Positions 47,373 through 58,590 of a DNA stretch of 64,000 nucleotides are shown here, piece after piece; position 1 is the first letter of the stretch, and each line of letters begins with the position of its first letter. Position numbers and translations under genes: made by a program. Under the pieces are notes generated by a model. The model was not told the origin of the DNA, made no database searches, and was given only the letters and a program-made list of their open reading frames with translations. The stretch is from Paracentrotus lividus (lineage: Eukaryota; Echinodermata; Echinoidea; Camarodonta; Echinidae). The stretch is from assembly GCA_940671915.1 (NCBI GenBank), contig CALNVZ010003426.1:25405973-25469972 (forward strand), given 5' to 3'.

Positions 47373-49089
47373 TTTTCTTGCTAATGTAGATTTATGTTAC
47401 AAACATCCTGTCAAATAGATTGTGGAGATGTAGGGATTTGAACCCATTGGTCCCAAGCTTTTCTCTATAATGGAAGTGGACTGTAAGTATGCCTCCCCAT
47501 GTTACATGTATGTATAGGGGCATGCCAATATAACATTTTGGCCAACGTTGATTTAATGTAGATTTTTAGAAGATGACTTATATCGGTAAATATTCACTGA
47601 ATCATGTTTAAGTATTAAAGACAACTCAAACATACATCTTTGAGAAAATATGTATTGTCAATCATGGCCTCTGATAAAAGTCAAATTGTGCAATATTGCT
47701 CCTTGTGGAATCCAACAAAGTGTTTTTTATTTAGATTGGACGAAATATTTCACTATCTCCTTTCATATCTTCCTTCAGCAGAAATTTAACCTCAGTTACA
47801 TGTATGCTGTCTCATGAAAGCTAAAGAAAACAAAACTATTTGGAATACCGTAGAGATTTAGAAATGTCATAATATCCCTATAAAACTTTATATTCTTCTT
47901 AAATAATAGTTGCGACAATATAGTGGAGCCTCTTTATAATGAAAGAACAAAAAACAAAACAATACAGACCATGTTAGTGTTATGATTTAAACTTTTGTCA
48001 GGTAGGCAACAATCACAGTCACAATTTTATCAGTTCTCTGCTTGTATTGAGTTTCTGTTTGCCAGTCATTACAAGATGTTGATTGTTGTAACTGTATTGC
48101 AATTGGTAATCAGTATTTCATCCATAATTTTTTACTGTAGATCAACCACTCCTAAAATGCAAACAAAATGTTCCAAAGAATGCCAAATTAACAACATTCT
48201 TCTTCTTAGGTATTCTGCCTAAAAGCCGGTCCACACACCAGAGCCTTTCGTTGTTTCTCCACTTTTCTTTGTCTTAGGACTTCCGCTTCATGACTTTACG
48301 TTTCTGCCTCTTTCAGTTTCGAAATTATCCCAATCCTTGGTCTACCTCTTCCCCTTTTGCCTTTGACCTTCCCTTCCAGCACATCTTTGAGGATGTTGTC
48401 TCCCCTCAGAAAATGTTCCAAATAACATTAACAGTATATATATTACGTTGTTTTAATCATCAAGCCGATCCTTGCACAGTACCTGCTCTGAAATGTAAAT
48501 GTTTTTGTAATTGTAGTGTCATTTGTCTTTTTAAAGATTATGATTATCTTTTTATGCTATCAGTCTCAAATTTTCTAAAAGAACAGAGTATTTTGCTCAA
48601 TGTTTGCACAATACCATGTACCATGTCATTTGATCAGAGTTTATAATCCCACAATATTTTGCTGATACTCAACTCATCAATGATTATGTAAAAAAAAACA
48701 CAAAAAAAAAAACCAACACACAAATCCTGTTCCTCACCTTTTTTCTATTCTGCAATGATGTTTGATGTGTTATACAGAGCATATTTTATTTTTACATTCA
48801 ACTGTCAATGCAATTTGTCTTTGTAAATAAAGAAATGTTCTATATGTGACATGTTTTGTGTTATTTGGTCTTTGGCTTTGAAAATCTTATAGAATAGAGT
48901 GTTTACAAGAAATATGAAATGATTCGTAAGAAGGAAAATGTGTTATAGGCCTACAGGTATGTGCGCATGAGAAAGAGACTTGCAGAGATCGGGGGGAGGG
49001 GGGGGGGTTGCACCTGATGGGGGTTGCAACAGAGGAAGAGAGGAGGGTGAGAGTGTGAGAAAATGTGTGAGGAAGGGAATCTAAATTGA

Positions 49090-49160
49090 AAGGGGTGAGA
49101 GAGAGGGAGATATTGATAGAGAGAGAGAGAGTGAGAGAGAGAGAGGGGGGGGGGGGGTCA
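49090..49160. repeat. (GA)n microsatellite with G-run
   Basis: Imperfect gagaga repeats ending in about 14 Gs. Generates a spurious Ser/Leu-rich open frame on the minus strand. Confidence 0.85.
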
Positions 49161-49929
49161 GGCATGAAGAGGGAGGAAAAGAGTCGAAGGCCTTTATAAA
49201 GTGCATAGAGAGGAAGAAATGTGTTGTGTGAGAGAGATGGAAAGGGTGTATGTGCGTGTTTTTGAACGGAAGTCTAATAAAAAAGAAATAAGGAGAATCA
49301 ACCAATAATAGTTTGAAATTGAGGATTGTGTGCCATAAAAAAAAAAAGGGGGGGGGGAATATGTAATCACTACAAATAAGTAAAGCTCGGGTTCATGGTG
49401 AGATAGTGATCTTTATAGCCTGTTTTGTAAGTTTGGATTGCATCTAGCATCTCTTGTGAGGTCATACAGGGAAAACCCTGAACTTGGGAAAATTTTCCAA
49501 AGCAGAATAATGCCTATTTTTAACTCTCGGAACTACATCTTCCCCGTAGAGATATCATTCCATAATCGAACATATTTAAACACATTTGAAATCTATTTAC
49601 CGAACACACTTTCAGCAAGCATAATTTTACTTTACTCTAAGATAAAAAATAACTTGTTCACATTACAATAATTGAAAAAAGTTAATACAGGCCCTAACCT
49701 AGCTGTACGAAAGATATGGACAAGTTTTCCCATAACCAAATCACTCAAGATAACTGCCCCGTCAACTAGCAGGATGATCTCCATACTGTTAAAAAAAAAG
49801 AAAGAAAGAAAAAATATATATAATGTCATTATCTGTCTCAATTTCTGATTTTAAACTTTTGCTTTGAGAGCGGAGATGCGATATGTCGCCCTCTAGGCTT
49901 TGAAAAACACAGTACCGTAATTATCCAAC

Positions 49930-49956
49930 ATGGCAGCGCCCATCGTTATCTTTTGA
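49930..49956 (+). promoter_or_regulatory. Short uORF / YY1-like motif upstream of METTL25
   Basis: An ATG in a strong context (caacATGGCAGCG) opens an eight-codon frame closed by TGA at 49,954, 56 bases before the METTL25 ATG. The same string resembles the ATGGCGGC core of the YY1 element often found at metazoan transcription starts, so it may be a promoter motif and not translated. Confidence 0.35.
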
Positions 49957-50012
49957 GTGAGAGATTATCTTTAGAATTACTCTTCTAAGTGTATTTGGTT
50001 AATCATATCATA

Positions 50013-50573
50013 ATGGAAAAGACAGAAGCATTAGTTGATGACATAGTTCAATTTATTAGTGAATTTACGCCTGTTTTGGACGACAGCACCGTCAATTTTT
50101 ATACGAGCAATATGTGGGACCACAACGTCGATTGTGAATTAGCCTGTCAACTTTTACGAATGACGGACGCGGAATTGGCCGTATTTCCTACTGGACAAGT
50201 TCGGCTTCAAAATGAACATAATACAATGGACGGAGAATTTCCTGCTTTACGGAAATTCAGGGAACAAATGTTGTCAAACCGATTAGATACAATGGCGTTC
50301 CATGTTGAATGTGTGGCTGAAATTTTTTTGGAGAAGGGCTGTTCAAAGGACGGAATCCATCGGGCAGGGCAGGCTAATTCTGTGGCGTGTGACGCCCGGC
50401 GGTACGGGCAGGAACAGACGCACGGTTTGGTCAATGCAGCGGCATCGCAAGAGCAAGAGTTAAAAGAAAATAGAGAGCTGACAAAATGGATAATGGGCAA
50501 AAAGAAATCACATGAAGTGGCACTTATGGCTCAAAAGTGTGCCAACATGTTGTGTACACAAGGTATCAAGCAG
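50013..50573 (+). CDS. METTL25: METTL25 exon 1
   Basis: 187 codons, ATG in context cataATGG, ending GGTATCAAGCAG|gtgtgt in phase 0. Encodes the helical N-terminal region and the KKKSHEVALMAQKCANM segment preceding the SAM-binding motif. Confidence 0.9.
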
Positions 50574-53500
50574 GTGTGTTCAACTTCAGAGTTTAAAGGA
50601 GGACTCCGGGCTGAAATTACATAGTTTTGTAAAGACATCTAACTTAGGCCTAAAGTAAAATTTAATAAGCACAACACAGAAAATTTCATCAAAATCGGAT
50701 GAAAAATAACAAAGTTATGCATTTTTTAAGGAATATTTTTTTTTCTAAAACAGTTCTAATTGGCAGGTCTCATGCACTCATGATATGATGTCAATACTTT
50801 AGTATTGACCTCGTGGACCAAACTGCCATATTTTGGGGGAAATTTTGCAACCTTGTCAATGTTGTTTTATCCGAGGTTTTTCTCCTTTTTGCAATAACTT
50901 TCAGCTCCAAAATTAAGTAGCAGCATATTGTCTATGTCATTATAAAACACACTGAATAGGTTTTGGATAAATTTCAAATCAAAATCATGAAAAAAAAAAT
51001 TAAAACATCACTTATTTTTTTGCCCTTTCCCGCCCAAAAACGTGCGGGGAAATTTTCAGAAAGTGGACTTTAAAAAATAATATTTCATCCAAGAAGAAAG
51101 AAAGAAAACTCAAAATATTAGGGATAATGAAAGGAACATCCAACAACTCAGTTATTGAAGAAAGATAAGTGAAAATGTTATTTTTAAAAGTGAAAAATTA
51201 AGTTTGTTTTCTGAAAGTTTTCTTACTGAGTCTTGTCATTAGTCCCAGATGGTTCAGTTGGTTGTGTGGTCTCATGCACTCATGATATGATGTCAATACT
51301 TTAGTATTGGTCTCATGAACAGATCTCATGAACTGATGAATATTTGAATATTCAAATGCGCAAACTGATGATGTCACAGTCCCCCTACTTCTTGTATATT
51401 TTATTATATGAAATCCTATTTATCTCATTTTTTCATACATTGCAATACAGAAAATCTATCCCTCATACTGAAATAAATAAAAGCACTTGTGACCTTGAAC
51501 ATTCCACAAGGCTCTTAATCCCTGTTTTTATGTCCTTGGGGCAGAAAATCTTGATAATTGGTATTTCATACAATAAAATACAAAGAAAGTAGGGGGACTG
51601 TGACATCATAAGTTTGCCAATTTGAATATGCCAAGAACTGTTACCTAAAAAAATAAAAAAACTAAGAACATTCATAACTTTGCTACGGTATTTCTTATCC
51701 AATTCTGATGAAATTTTCAATGTTGTGCTTTTTAGATTTTACTTTATTTTTCTAATAATGCAAACTCCAGCCCGGAGGAATTCTTTATTTGAAAAAAATG
51801 AGCAAAGGAAATGGGGTTCCATTTAGACCTGAAGGATTCAGCGTTTATTCATGGGGATATGCAGATAAATGGCCAAATAAAAAATAAATATCCTGAGAAT
51901 GGTGGTTATTTCTGCCTAGGGTCCATTCTGATCACGTGATCATTGAAGAGGTGAAGATGGGTTTCAGGGACAAATGTCAGGGTTTTCTAAAAAAAAAAGA
52001 AGAAAAAAAAAAAAAGAAGCTCAGTGGGGTTCTTATAGCTCATCTTGTAGATCAAGTGCCTGTTTAGTATAAATCAGGAGGTCTCGGGTTCGAACCCTTA
52101 TGGCTATCGAACCCCATTTCTTAGCTCATTTTTTCATATTAATCTAGGTCTAGAACTCTATAGATCTAGATCTCACCATATATATTCTCATCAGTTTCCG
52201 TCAAAACACTATATATTTGGGTGTACCTATTTTAACTTGGAATAATTAAATTTAACTTTTTAAAGTTGGATTCAATTCCCCTTTATTTTTGTTCAACTTT
52301 TCAAGGGTGTAGTACTAGATCTATAGTCATTGTGAATTTATGCAATGTTTATTGACGCCTAGGAGAGGACATAAATTTTTTTTTGGAATCTCAACAATTT
52401 TGGTAAGCCACCTACATAGGCCTGTATACTGCATAAATAGAATCCTTCTTAAATCTAAGATTTTAATTTCTCTGCATCTTTTAACAGTTGAGACAATCAA
52501 ATCTATTTTAAAAACCTCTCTCATGCACCCAAACTTTATGTGTATTTCATATCGTCATAATTACCTGTTGATTTATCATCTGTTCCACTATCCACTTGCA
52601 GGTCATTGATATTGGGAGTGGGAAAGGTTATCTGGGCCAGTTCCTCTCTATGCAGTATGGCTTTAGTGTCATCAGCGTCGACTCTTCTGAAACCAATACG
52701 AATGGCGCCCTCAAGCGAAGCAACAGGTTGAGCAAACAGTGGAGAGGTATTGTCAAGAATGCCGCACAGAGACGAAAGGAGTCTAAAGCAGAGCCTGCTT
52801 GCAATGCACAAGACTGCAGAACAGGTGACGGAGATAAAAATTGTTCTGAAGAAACTTGTGGTAAAGATGGACATCAGGTAGATTTGACTGGAAACAGTGA
52901 AGGAGAACATGTGTTAGCCAATGGAGTGAACGAAATGACAATTAGTGAGGGAACTGCATCGCTGTCTTCTTTAACTTCTTCCATACCACTGCAATACTCG
53001 TCATCACAAAATGATACACCAGAAGCTTTGTTCTCATCTGTACTACCAGTAACACCATCACAGTTACCGTCATCATCAGCATCAAATCCTTTTTCTACAT
53101 CAGTTTCAAATTATCCACAGCTGGGAAATTCATCTTCATGTTCAAAATCATTTGCGTCATCATCATCATCATCATCAGTATCAAGTAGGCCTATATCATC
53201 AACGTCGTTCTCAACATCAGCTCCACAAGCAACAACTGACCGTGAAATATCATCACCTTTATCAAAAACGTCACCACCATCTCCTAATCTACCCAATCCA
53301 TGTCATCCATTAGTAACTCACACACCAACAGCATCATCCCAAATGCAAGATGATGGCCAGATGGAAACTCATCCTCATGAAAAAGTTCTGAATGACACTC
53401 CCGCACACAAAACTGAAGAAAAGAATGGAGAGGGAGAAGCAAGAGGACAGATGCCCGCTGCTTTTGCATCAGTAACAGGCTACATCGATGAAGAGACAGA

Positions 53501-56500
53501 GATAGGAGATTTCTTGCAGTGTGATGAGAATGCAAGACACTTTGATTTAACACAGGTAAATTCACTGGTTTATGTGAGACAAAATGGTGAAATTGTAAAA
53601 TGCTCACAAATTTTTATGCCTCCGCGACGAAGTCTCGCCGGAGGCATTATGTTTTCGGGTTGTCCGTCCGTCCGTACGTCCGTACGTCCGTACGTCCGGT
53701 CCACTTTCGTTCTCACGATAACTTAAGAACCGTTTAACAGATCATTTTCAATCTTGGTACATGTATACATTACTGGGGTGACAATGATCTGATTAGATTT
53801 GGGGTCACAAGGTCAAAGGTCAAAGGTCACAGAGGTCAATAAGTAGGTGAAAATAGCTCGTTCTCACAATAACTCAAGAACCGTTTCACAGATCATCTTC
53901 ATTCTTGGTACATGATTGCATACTGGGGTGACAATGAACTGATTAGATTTTGGGGTCATAAGGTCAAAGGTCAAAGGTCACAAGGGTCAATAAGTAGGTG
54001 AAAATAGCTCGTTCTCACAATAACTCAAGAACCGTTTCACGGATCATCTTCATTCTTGGTACATGTTTGCATACTGGGGTGACAATGAACTGATTAGATT
54101 TTGGGTCATAAGGTCAAAGGTCAAAGGTCACAGAGGTCAATAAATAGGTGAAAATAGCTCGTTCTCACAATAACTCAAGAACCATTTCACTAATCATCTT
54201 CATACTTGGTAAATGTGTGCATACTGAAGTAACAATGATCTGATAAGATTTTGGAGTCACGAGGTCAAAGGTCGAAGGTCACAGGTCAATAAATAGGCGA
54301 AAATAGCTTGTTCTCACAATAACTCAAGAACCGTTTCGAGAATCATCTTCATATGTGGTAAATGTGTGCATACTGGGGTGACAATGATCTGATAAGATTT
54401 TTGGGTCACGAGGTCAAATGTCAAAGGTCACAGAGGTCAATAAATACGTGAAAATAGGTCATCTCATGATAACTCAAGAACTGTTTCATGGATCATCTTC
54501 ATACTTTGTACATGTGTACATACTTGAGTGGCACTGATCTGATTAGATTGAGAATGTTTACAAGGTCAAAGGTCAGGTCAAAGATGTCTTTGTATTACAT
54601 GTATACAAAGACATCTTTGTATACATGTAGGCCTAGGCCTATATGAAAATAGAATAGATGAATGTGCCATATATTTCTGATTTGGTAATGGCGGAGGCAT
54701 AAATTTCGACCGTGCGCGGTCGAGGATTCATCTAGTTTATTTTTTCAGCTGGGATCCAGGGGTTTTAGCATTAGTTGTATATCTTGATGCCTCTCCTGTT
54801 GAATGCAAAAAGGATCAACCAAAATTACCATTCCACAAATATTTCCCAATTTACTTAGAATAGTCACTAGATTTATGTTTTATTGCAACAGTGATGAGAA
54901 ATTCATCACAAGAAGTGCTTTTTTTGGTTATTTTTTTAATGATTTAGTTAAATGGTTTTTAAATGGTTCGTGTTATGTGTTGGGTCTAGAATTTGATTAT
55001 TTTCCTGAATTGTTTGTGGAGTAATATCGGCTTTGTGGAAAGCCAAGGTACAAGAAATGGGATCCAGGAGTCCGTACCATGAAACTGTCATAAGTCTAAG
55101 TTCTTGGACAACCCATTTGGATATGTGTTGTAGAATTAACACACGTTTCAATGGGTTGTCCGAGAACTTGGACTTATGACGGTTACATGGTATGGCCCCC
55201 AGTGTATTGCACAAGTCATGTAGCATATAGAAAAAATGGAAGATTTGCAGTCTATGCTGCAATTTAGTTAAAGCGATACTGCTTTAATTGATATTGTTAT
55301 CATAAATGTTCCTTTCAGCCTTTCATGATGGTTGGTCTGCACACCTGTGGTGATCTAGCTCCCTCTATGCTGAGAATCTTCCAGTCAAATCCCAGCATGC
55401 ATTGCATGTGTAATGTTGGCTGCTGCTACCACCATGTCACTGAGGAGTTTGCTAGGAAGGATGAGTGGGATCGAGAGCATCCAGGGGTCAAGATGGGGTC
55501 ATCTTACGGCTTTCCCATGAGTGCCTACCTGAAGGAGAAGAAAGTTGCATTAGGGCGGGGTGCTCGAATGACTGCTTGTATGGTGAGTAGACACAGCCAG
55601 CTCGCCCTGTTCATAATACAAGGATTTTCCATAACATGACACCCTTTACCATTAACCTTAAGGTTAGGGTTAGGTTAAGAGTTAAGATTAGAGTATACTG
55701 TAGGTTCATTACTGTTCCGGGATATGCTCCACTGGGACTATCGTCTGGTTTCGCCAAGTATGAGAAGACTAGGGATGAATCATTTCCCAGACGAATCTCT
55801 CAGTGTAGGGTTAGGTTTGGGTGTCCGGATATGGATACACCCAATAAAACTCTTGATTGTTCATAATTATTAATTATAATTTCATTATAACCAACCATAT
55901 AATCTCTAACAAATGGTATAATCAAGCATAATAAATAGGAATCACATCGGCTCTCGACTGTGCACCATTGGAAAGCTGAACCTCATTTGAATGATTCTCA
56001 TCTGTTTACTGAATTCCTGCATCAAGATAAGGGTTTAAGGGTTAGGGTTAGAAGTGGTGTTACAAATGTCGGATTATAGTAATGCCAATATACATGTGAA
56101 ACATTAGTGAATGAGGTTGGATGGCTCAGGGAGAGCTTGATTTGATAGAATATACCATTCCTGTTCTAGTAGGACATATTCATTATTAAAAAATCAGGAG
56201 TAGTCTTTGGAAAAGATACTTTTGACACAGTTGACATTTTATTTCAGACACAAAAATTCAGTGTGGAGCCTTTCACGAATCTACTTTTGATGTGTTTCTA
56301 TACAGGCTGCTGATCGCATATCATCAGAGAAGACAGTTGATGTCAAAGGGCTGTTCTACAGAGCTGTTCTTCAGGTCATTTGTAGAGACTGTTTTACCAT
56401 CCCAACAAGGTGAAGAAAGTTATGCAAATTTCCTCAAATTCATATTTGAGATTAATTTTTTTTTTAGAAGACATGTACAATGTACATGTATGTAGATAAT

Positions 56501-58246
56501 AATAATAATAATAATAATAATGATGATGATAATAATATCGTTTTATTTACCCAAGGTAGCCAATTTAGTTCTTAACAACTGTTCTCCCAACAAGCCTTGC
56601 AAAACATAAAAGGCAGCTTTAGGTACTTTTTTTGTAAGACTTTGGTATGATTTGGCCGGGAATCAAATTCACAAACTCCTGTTCAGTGAGCTATCATGTA
56701 TGCATGGCTAGCTAAAGTTACATTGCTTTTGTTCAGGTCCTTCGGAATCGATGTTTTTATTCTCTTCTAAATTTATTTTATTTTAGAAAACAGATGATTG
56801 GCAAGCTTGCTCCGAAGTGCAAGTCATTCCTTGAATACACAAGAAGAGCACTTAGAAAGTTGAAGATGGACGATACAAAGGTTAGTTTAAACTCTATATC
56901 TGCTTAATTATTGTCCTCAACATTTTCTTTCTTGTTGTGATTGCAATGTAGGTGGTATAGTGTGTATATGTTATACATATCCTTGAAAAATCTTTACACT
57001 CCTAGTTTCACACCTAGGGGGTGTTTCACAAAAAGTTTACACCCCAGGTAGGAAAACGCCAAAAACATTTCCTTCAAAATTCTCTTGAAAAAGAATTCTG
57101 TGTACATAACTTAATATTAGATTCTTGCATTCTCTAAAGACCATCTGTGACTTGACATATGTCCTTGCAATAATGGCTCCGGTCTTTATTTCATCATAAG
57201 ATGTATGGTTAGGGTAAGGGTTACAGTAGGGTTATGTGAGGTTTAGAAATAACTTTAGGGTAGGGTATAGCATTAAGTTCAGGGTTGAAGTTAGTTATTT
57301 GATTAGTGTATGAAATTTACCACAGAGCAATTGTCACTTCAGCTTTATTTCACGAAAATCCTTTCAAAATCGATTTCTACTTTGTCTTGAATATTTGCTT
57401 TTCCTGTTTTGTTCAGTTATCTGATGAGGAGATTGGAGTGTATGAAGCCCAGTACAGACCTTATTACAAACACCTGGCAGCTTATAATCAGTTAAAGGCA
57501 GCATTAGCACCAAGCATCGAGGCTCTTATTCTACTAGACAGACTGCTCTATCTTAAAGAACAGGTAGGTATTCATCACAATGTTGTCATTTCACAGTTCA
57601 GACACGATTTCAGACATGATTGAGCTAGATCAAAAATTGACCTTAAAATGTTTTTCTGTAAGTCATGTACCTGCAGCTCCCTAAATGGGCCTATTATGTC
57701 TATTAAGAACAGTGTAAAGAATAACAGACAGAAGAAGCTGACAGTTGAACTTGTTTGTAGCTTGGATTTGCAAGTCCCACCATATCCATGGTCCCACATA
57801 AACCCCATTCCAAAAATGTTGAGGGGTGGATGTGAAATAAATTAGTATTTTATTATTTTTATTTTTGTTATTTATTTTAAAATGTATGTGTATATTGTAC
57901 TTTTGGGAAACCACAGACTAGTGGGGAAAGCCTTGAACAGAATACGGATTTCTTTTAGTAATCCACAGGCATTAGTCGATGGTATTTTCCTTCTCTATTT
58001 AATATATTGTATACTGTTTGTATCTTTTGCCTGGAAATTATTGAAATAAATGAAATGAATAAATATTACACAAATGGAATCTGTGTATTAGTAGACTTTG
58101 GTAGTCAACCCATCAAAAGATTCTGTTTTGTTTTGTCTTTCACTATTTAGCCCAACATCAAGACGGCATCCATTGTAAGGATGTTTGACCCTGTAACCTC
58201 TCCCCGTTGCTATGGCATCATCGCTGTCAAGGAAACAAACTGTTAG
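50013..58246 (+). CDS. METTL25: METTL25-like methyltransferase, seven exons, complete
   Basis: Exons: 50,013-50,573, 52,602-53,555, 55,319-55,582, 56,306-56,409, 56,787-56,880, 57,417-57,563 and 58,151-58,246. All junctions are GT..AG and phases match, giving 739 aa. This is a class I SAM-dependent methyltransferase-like protein of the METTL25/RRNAD1 family; its substrate is not established here. SAM-binding motif I (DIGSGKGYLG) opens exon 2, directly after the HEVALMAQKC segment that ends exon 1. Exon 3 has the family signature GLHTCGDLAPSMLRIF and NVGCCYH. The C-terminal exons contain KGLFYRAVLQ, the SFLEYTRRALRKL helix, LLDRLLYLKEQ and the terminal MFDPVTSPRCYGIIAVK. The SSETNTNGA string after motif I favours METTL25 over METTL25B. 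A Ser/Pro-rich insert of about 230 residues between motif I and GLHTCGD makes it longer than the human protein (about 600 aa). The start is the ATG at 50,013; there is an in-frame stop-free stretch just upstream but no ATG. Confidence 0.92.
50596..51785. repeat. Repeat block in METTL25 intron 1
   Basis: Bounded by inverted 'ctccgggctg' ends (50,603 and the complement near 51,770), starting only about 25 bases after the exon 1 donor. Inside, a 40-nt word (ctcatgcactcatgatatga and following) is directly repeated at about 50,769 and 51,270, and a separate fold-back element is nested at 51,350-51,627. Confidence 0.55.
51350..51627. mobile_element. Nested fold-back MITE
   Basis: Arms of about 65 nt (51,350-51,414 and 51,563-51,627) are complementary with few mismatches, centred on gatgtcacagtccccctact. 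Both strands therefore encode almost the same peptide (MMSQSPYFL), which shows the symmetry independently. About 150 bp of spacer and no coding capacity. Confidence 0.75.
52026..52140 (+). mobile_element. tRNA-like SINE in METTL25 intron 1
   Basis: Box A-like tatagctcatcttgtagatc, anticodon-arm region with tttagtataaatc, box B ggttcgaaccc, then accccatttcttagctcatt. The tail matches that following the tRNA-like head at 41,131, defining a family. Not a functional tRNA. Confidence 0.65.
52602..53555 (+). CDS. METTL25: METTL25 exon 2 (SAM motif I plus low-complexity insert)
   Basis: 318 codons, acceptor cacttgcag|GTC, donor aacacag|gtaaat, phase 0 at both ends. VIDIGSGKGYLGQFL is SAM motif I. 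Residues about 50-290 of the exon are Ser/Pro/Thr-rich with poly-Ser encoded by tca repeats (53,155-53,180), then TEIGDFL resumes conserved sequence. Confidence 0.9.
53609..54735 (+). mobile_element. Helentron/HINE-like element with 150-bp tandem core
   Basis: The 5' part has tatgcctccgcgacgaagtc and a near-mirror cgccggaggcat; the same subterminal word returns inverted near the 3' end (gcggaggcataaatttcg, 54,690). The 3' end has a short hairpin (cgaccgtgcgcggtcg, 54,708-54,723) and terminates ctag before t at 54,732-54,735, resembling a Helitron-type CTRR end. The core is about six tandem units of exactly 150 bp starting near 53,706 (markers gctcgttctcacaataactc at 53,856, 54,006, 54,156 and 54,306), each with aaggtcaaaggtcaaaggtc. 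A gtccgtac short repeat lies at 53,661-53,698. No Rep/helicase frame. It lies in METTL25 intron 2. Confidence 0.7.
54579..54619. repeat. Perfect hairpin at the end of the tandem core
   Basis: A 17-nt arm (caaagatgtctttgtat) is followed after a 7-nt loop by its exact complement, and then partly repeated again. Located inside the element at 53,609-54,735. Confidence 0.8.
55074..55193. repeat. Short fold-back MITE in METTL25 intron 2
   Basis: Arms of about 42 nt begin taccatgaaactgtcataag and end with the near-complement cttatgacggttacatggta. There are about five mismatches and a 35-nt loop. Confidence 0.7.
55319..55582 (+). CDS. METTL25: METTL25 exon 3 (GLHTCGDLAP)
   Basis: 88 codons, acceptor cctttcag, donor tatg|gtgagt. 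Contains MVGLHTCGDLAPSMLRIF, NVGCCYHHVTEEF and YGFPMSAYLKE, the most conserved block of the family. Confidence 0.93.
56306..56409 (+). CDS. METTL25: METTL25 exon 4
   Basis: Acceptor ctatacag, donor caag|gtgaag; 104 bp ending in phase 2. Encodes AADRISSEKTVDVKGLFYRA and VLQVICRDCF. Confidence 0.88.
56787..56880 (+). CDS. METTL25: METTL25 exon 5
   Basis: Acceptor ttattttag, donor aaag|gttagt; 94 bp completing a split Arg codon. Encodes KQMIGKLAPKCKSFLEYTRR and ALRKLKMDD. Confidence 0.88.
57417..57563 (+). CDS. METTL25: METTL25 exon 6
   Basis: Acceptor tttgttcag, donor cag|gtaggt; 49 codons, phase 0 both ends. Encodes LSDEEIGVYEAQYRPYYKHL through LLDRLLYLKEQ. Confidence 0.9.
58151..58246 (+). 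CDS. METTL25: METTL25 exon 7 (terminal)
   Basis: Acceptor cactatttag|CCC; 31 codons and TAG at 58,244-58,246. Encodes IVRMFDPVTSPRCYGIIAVK, the conserved C-terminus. Confidence 0.9.
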   Translation, partial: PNIKTASIVRMFDPVTSPRCYGIIAVKETNC

Positions 58247-58333
58247 CGTCCCACCCAGACTGATCCTTTTGAACAGCCAGGTTTCAAGTTCATAAATTAA
58301 TACTGGATAAAACAGCAATCATTAAATGTCGCA

Positions 58334-58586
58334 TCACACTGTCCTGAAGTTGAGCAAAGATGGACACACGAAATGTGAAATATTAGGGTTCGGCAAAGTC
58401 AGCCATGAACTTGGTCAACAGCCAAACAAGAGCCGAAACGAGATCGATGTCTACAGAAGATTACACAATGGCAATCGAACAACACACGAAGGATACACGA
58501 ATGGCCAAATGCTTTCGTGATCAGAGCAAAATTAGGAATTTTCCATGATCGTGTGTCCATCCTTGCTCAACTTCAGGACAGTGTGA
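58334..58586. mobile_element. Fold-back MITE just after the METTL25 stop
   Basis: Arms of 38 nt (58,334-58,371 and 58,549-58,586) are complementary with one mismatch, starting tcacactgtcctgaagttga. It lies 90 bp after the METTL25 stop and so probably within its 3' UTR. Confidence 0.75.
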
Positions 58587-58590
58587 CAGG

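Larger units (their letters stand above)
47065..50012. other. 3' UTR and intergenic region before METTL25
   Basis: AT-rich, no convincing exon. It includes the probable 3' UTR of the zinc-finger gene, a GA-rich microsatellite with G-run (49,090-49,160) and the METTL25 promoter region. Open frames at 47,995, 48,290 and 49,438 lack domains or splice context. Confidence 0.5.

Noticed and set aside
53111..53296. Asp-rich antisense frame within METTL25 exon 2
   Set aside because: Shadow of the tca-encoded poly-Ser region on the opposite strand.
53847..54480. CRISPR-like array of regularly spaced repeats
   Set aside because: The 150-bp periodicity has no short repeat/unique spacer alternation; it is a tandem repeat core inside a eukaryotic element.
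55640..55700. Interstitial telomere-like TTAGGG tracts (also near 20,605, 56,035 and 57,205)
   Set aside because: Only two or three degenerate units each; common background in such genomes and no telomeric array.
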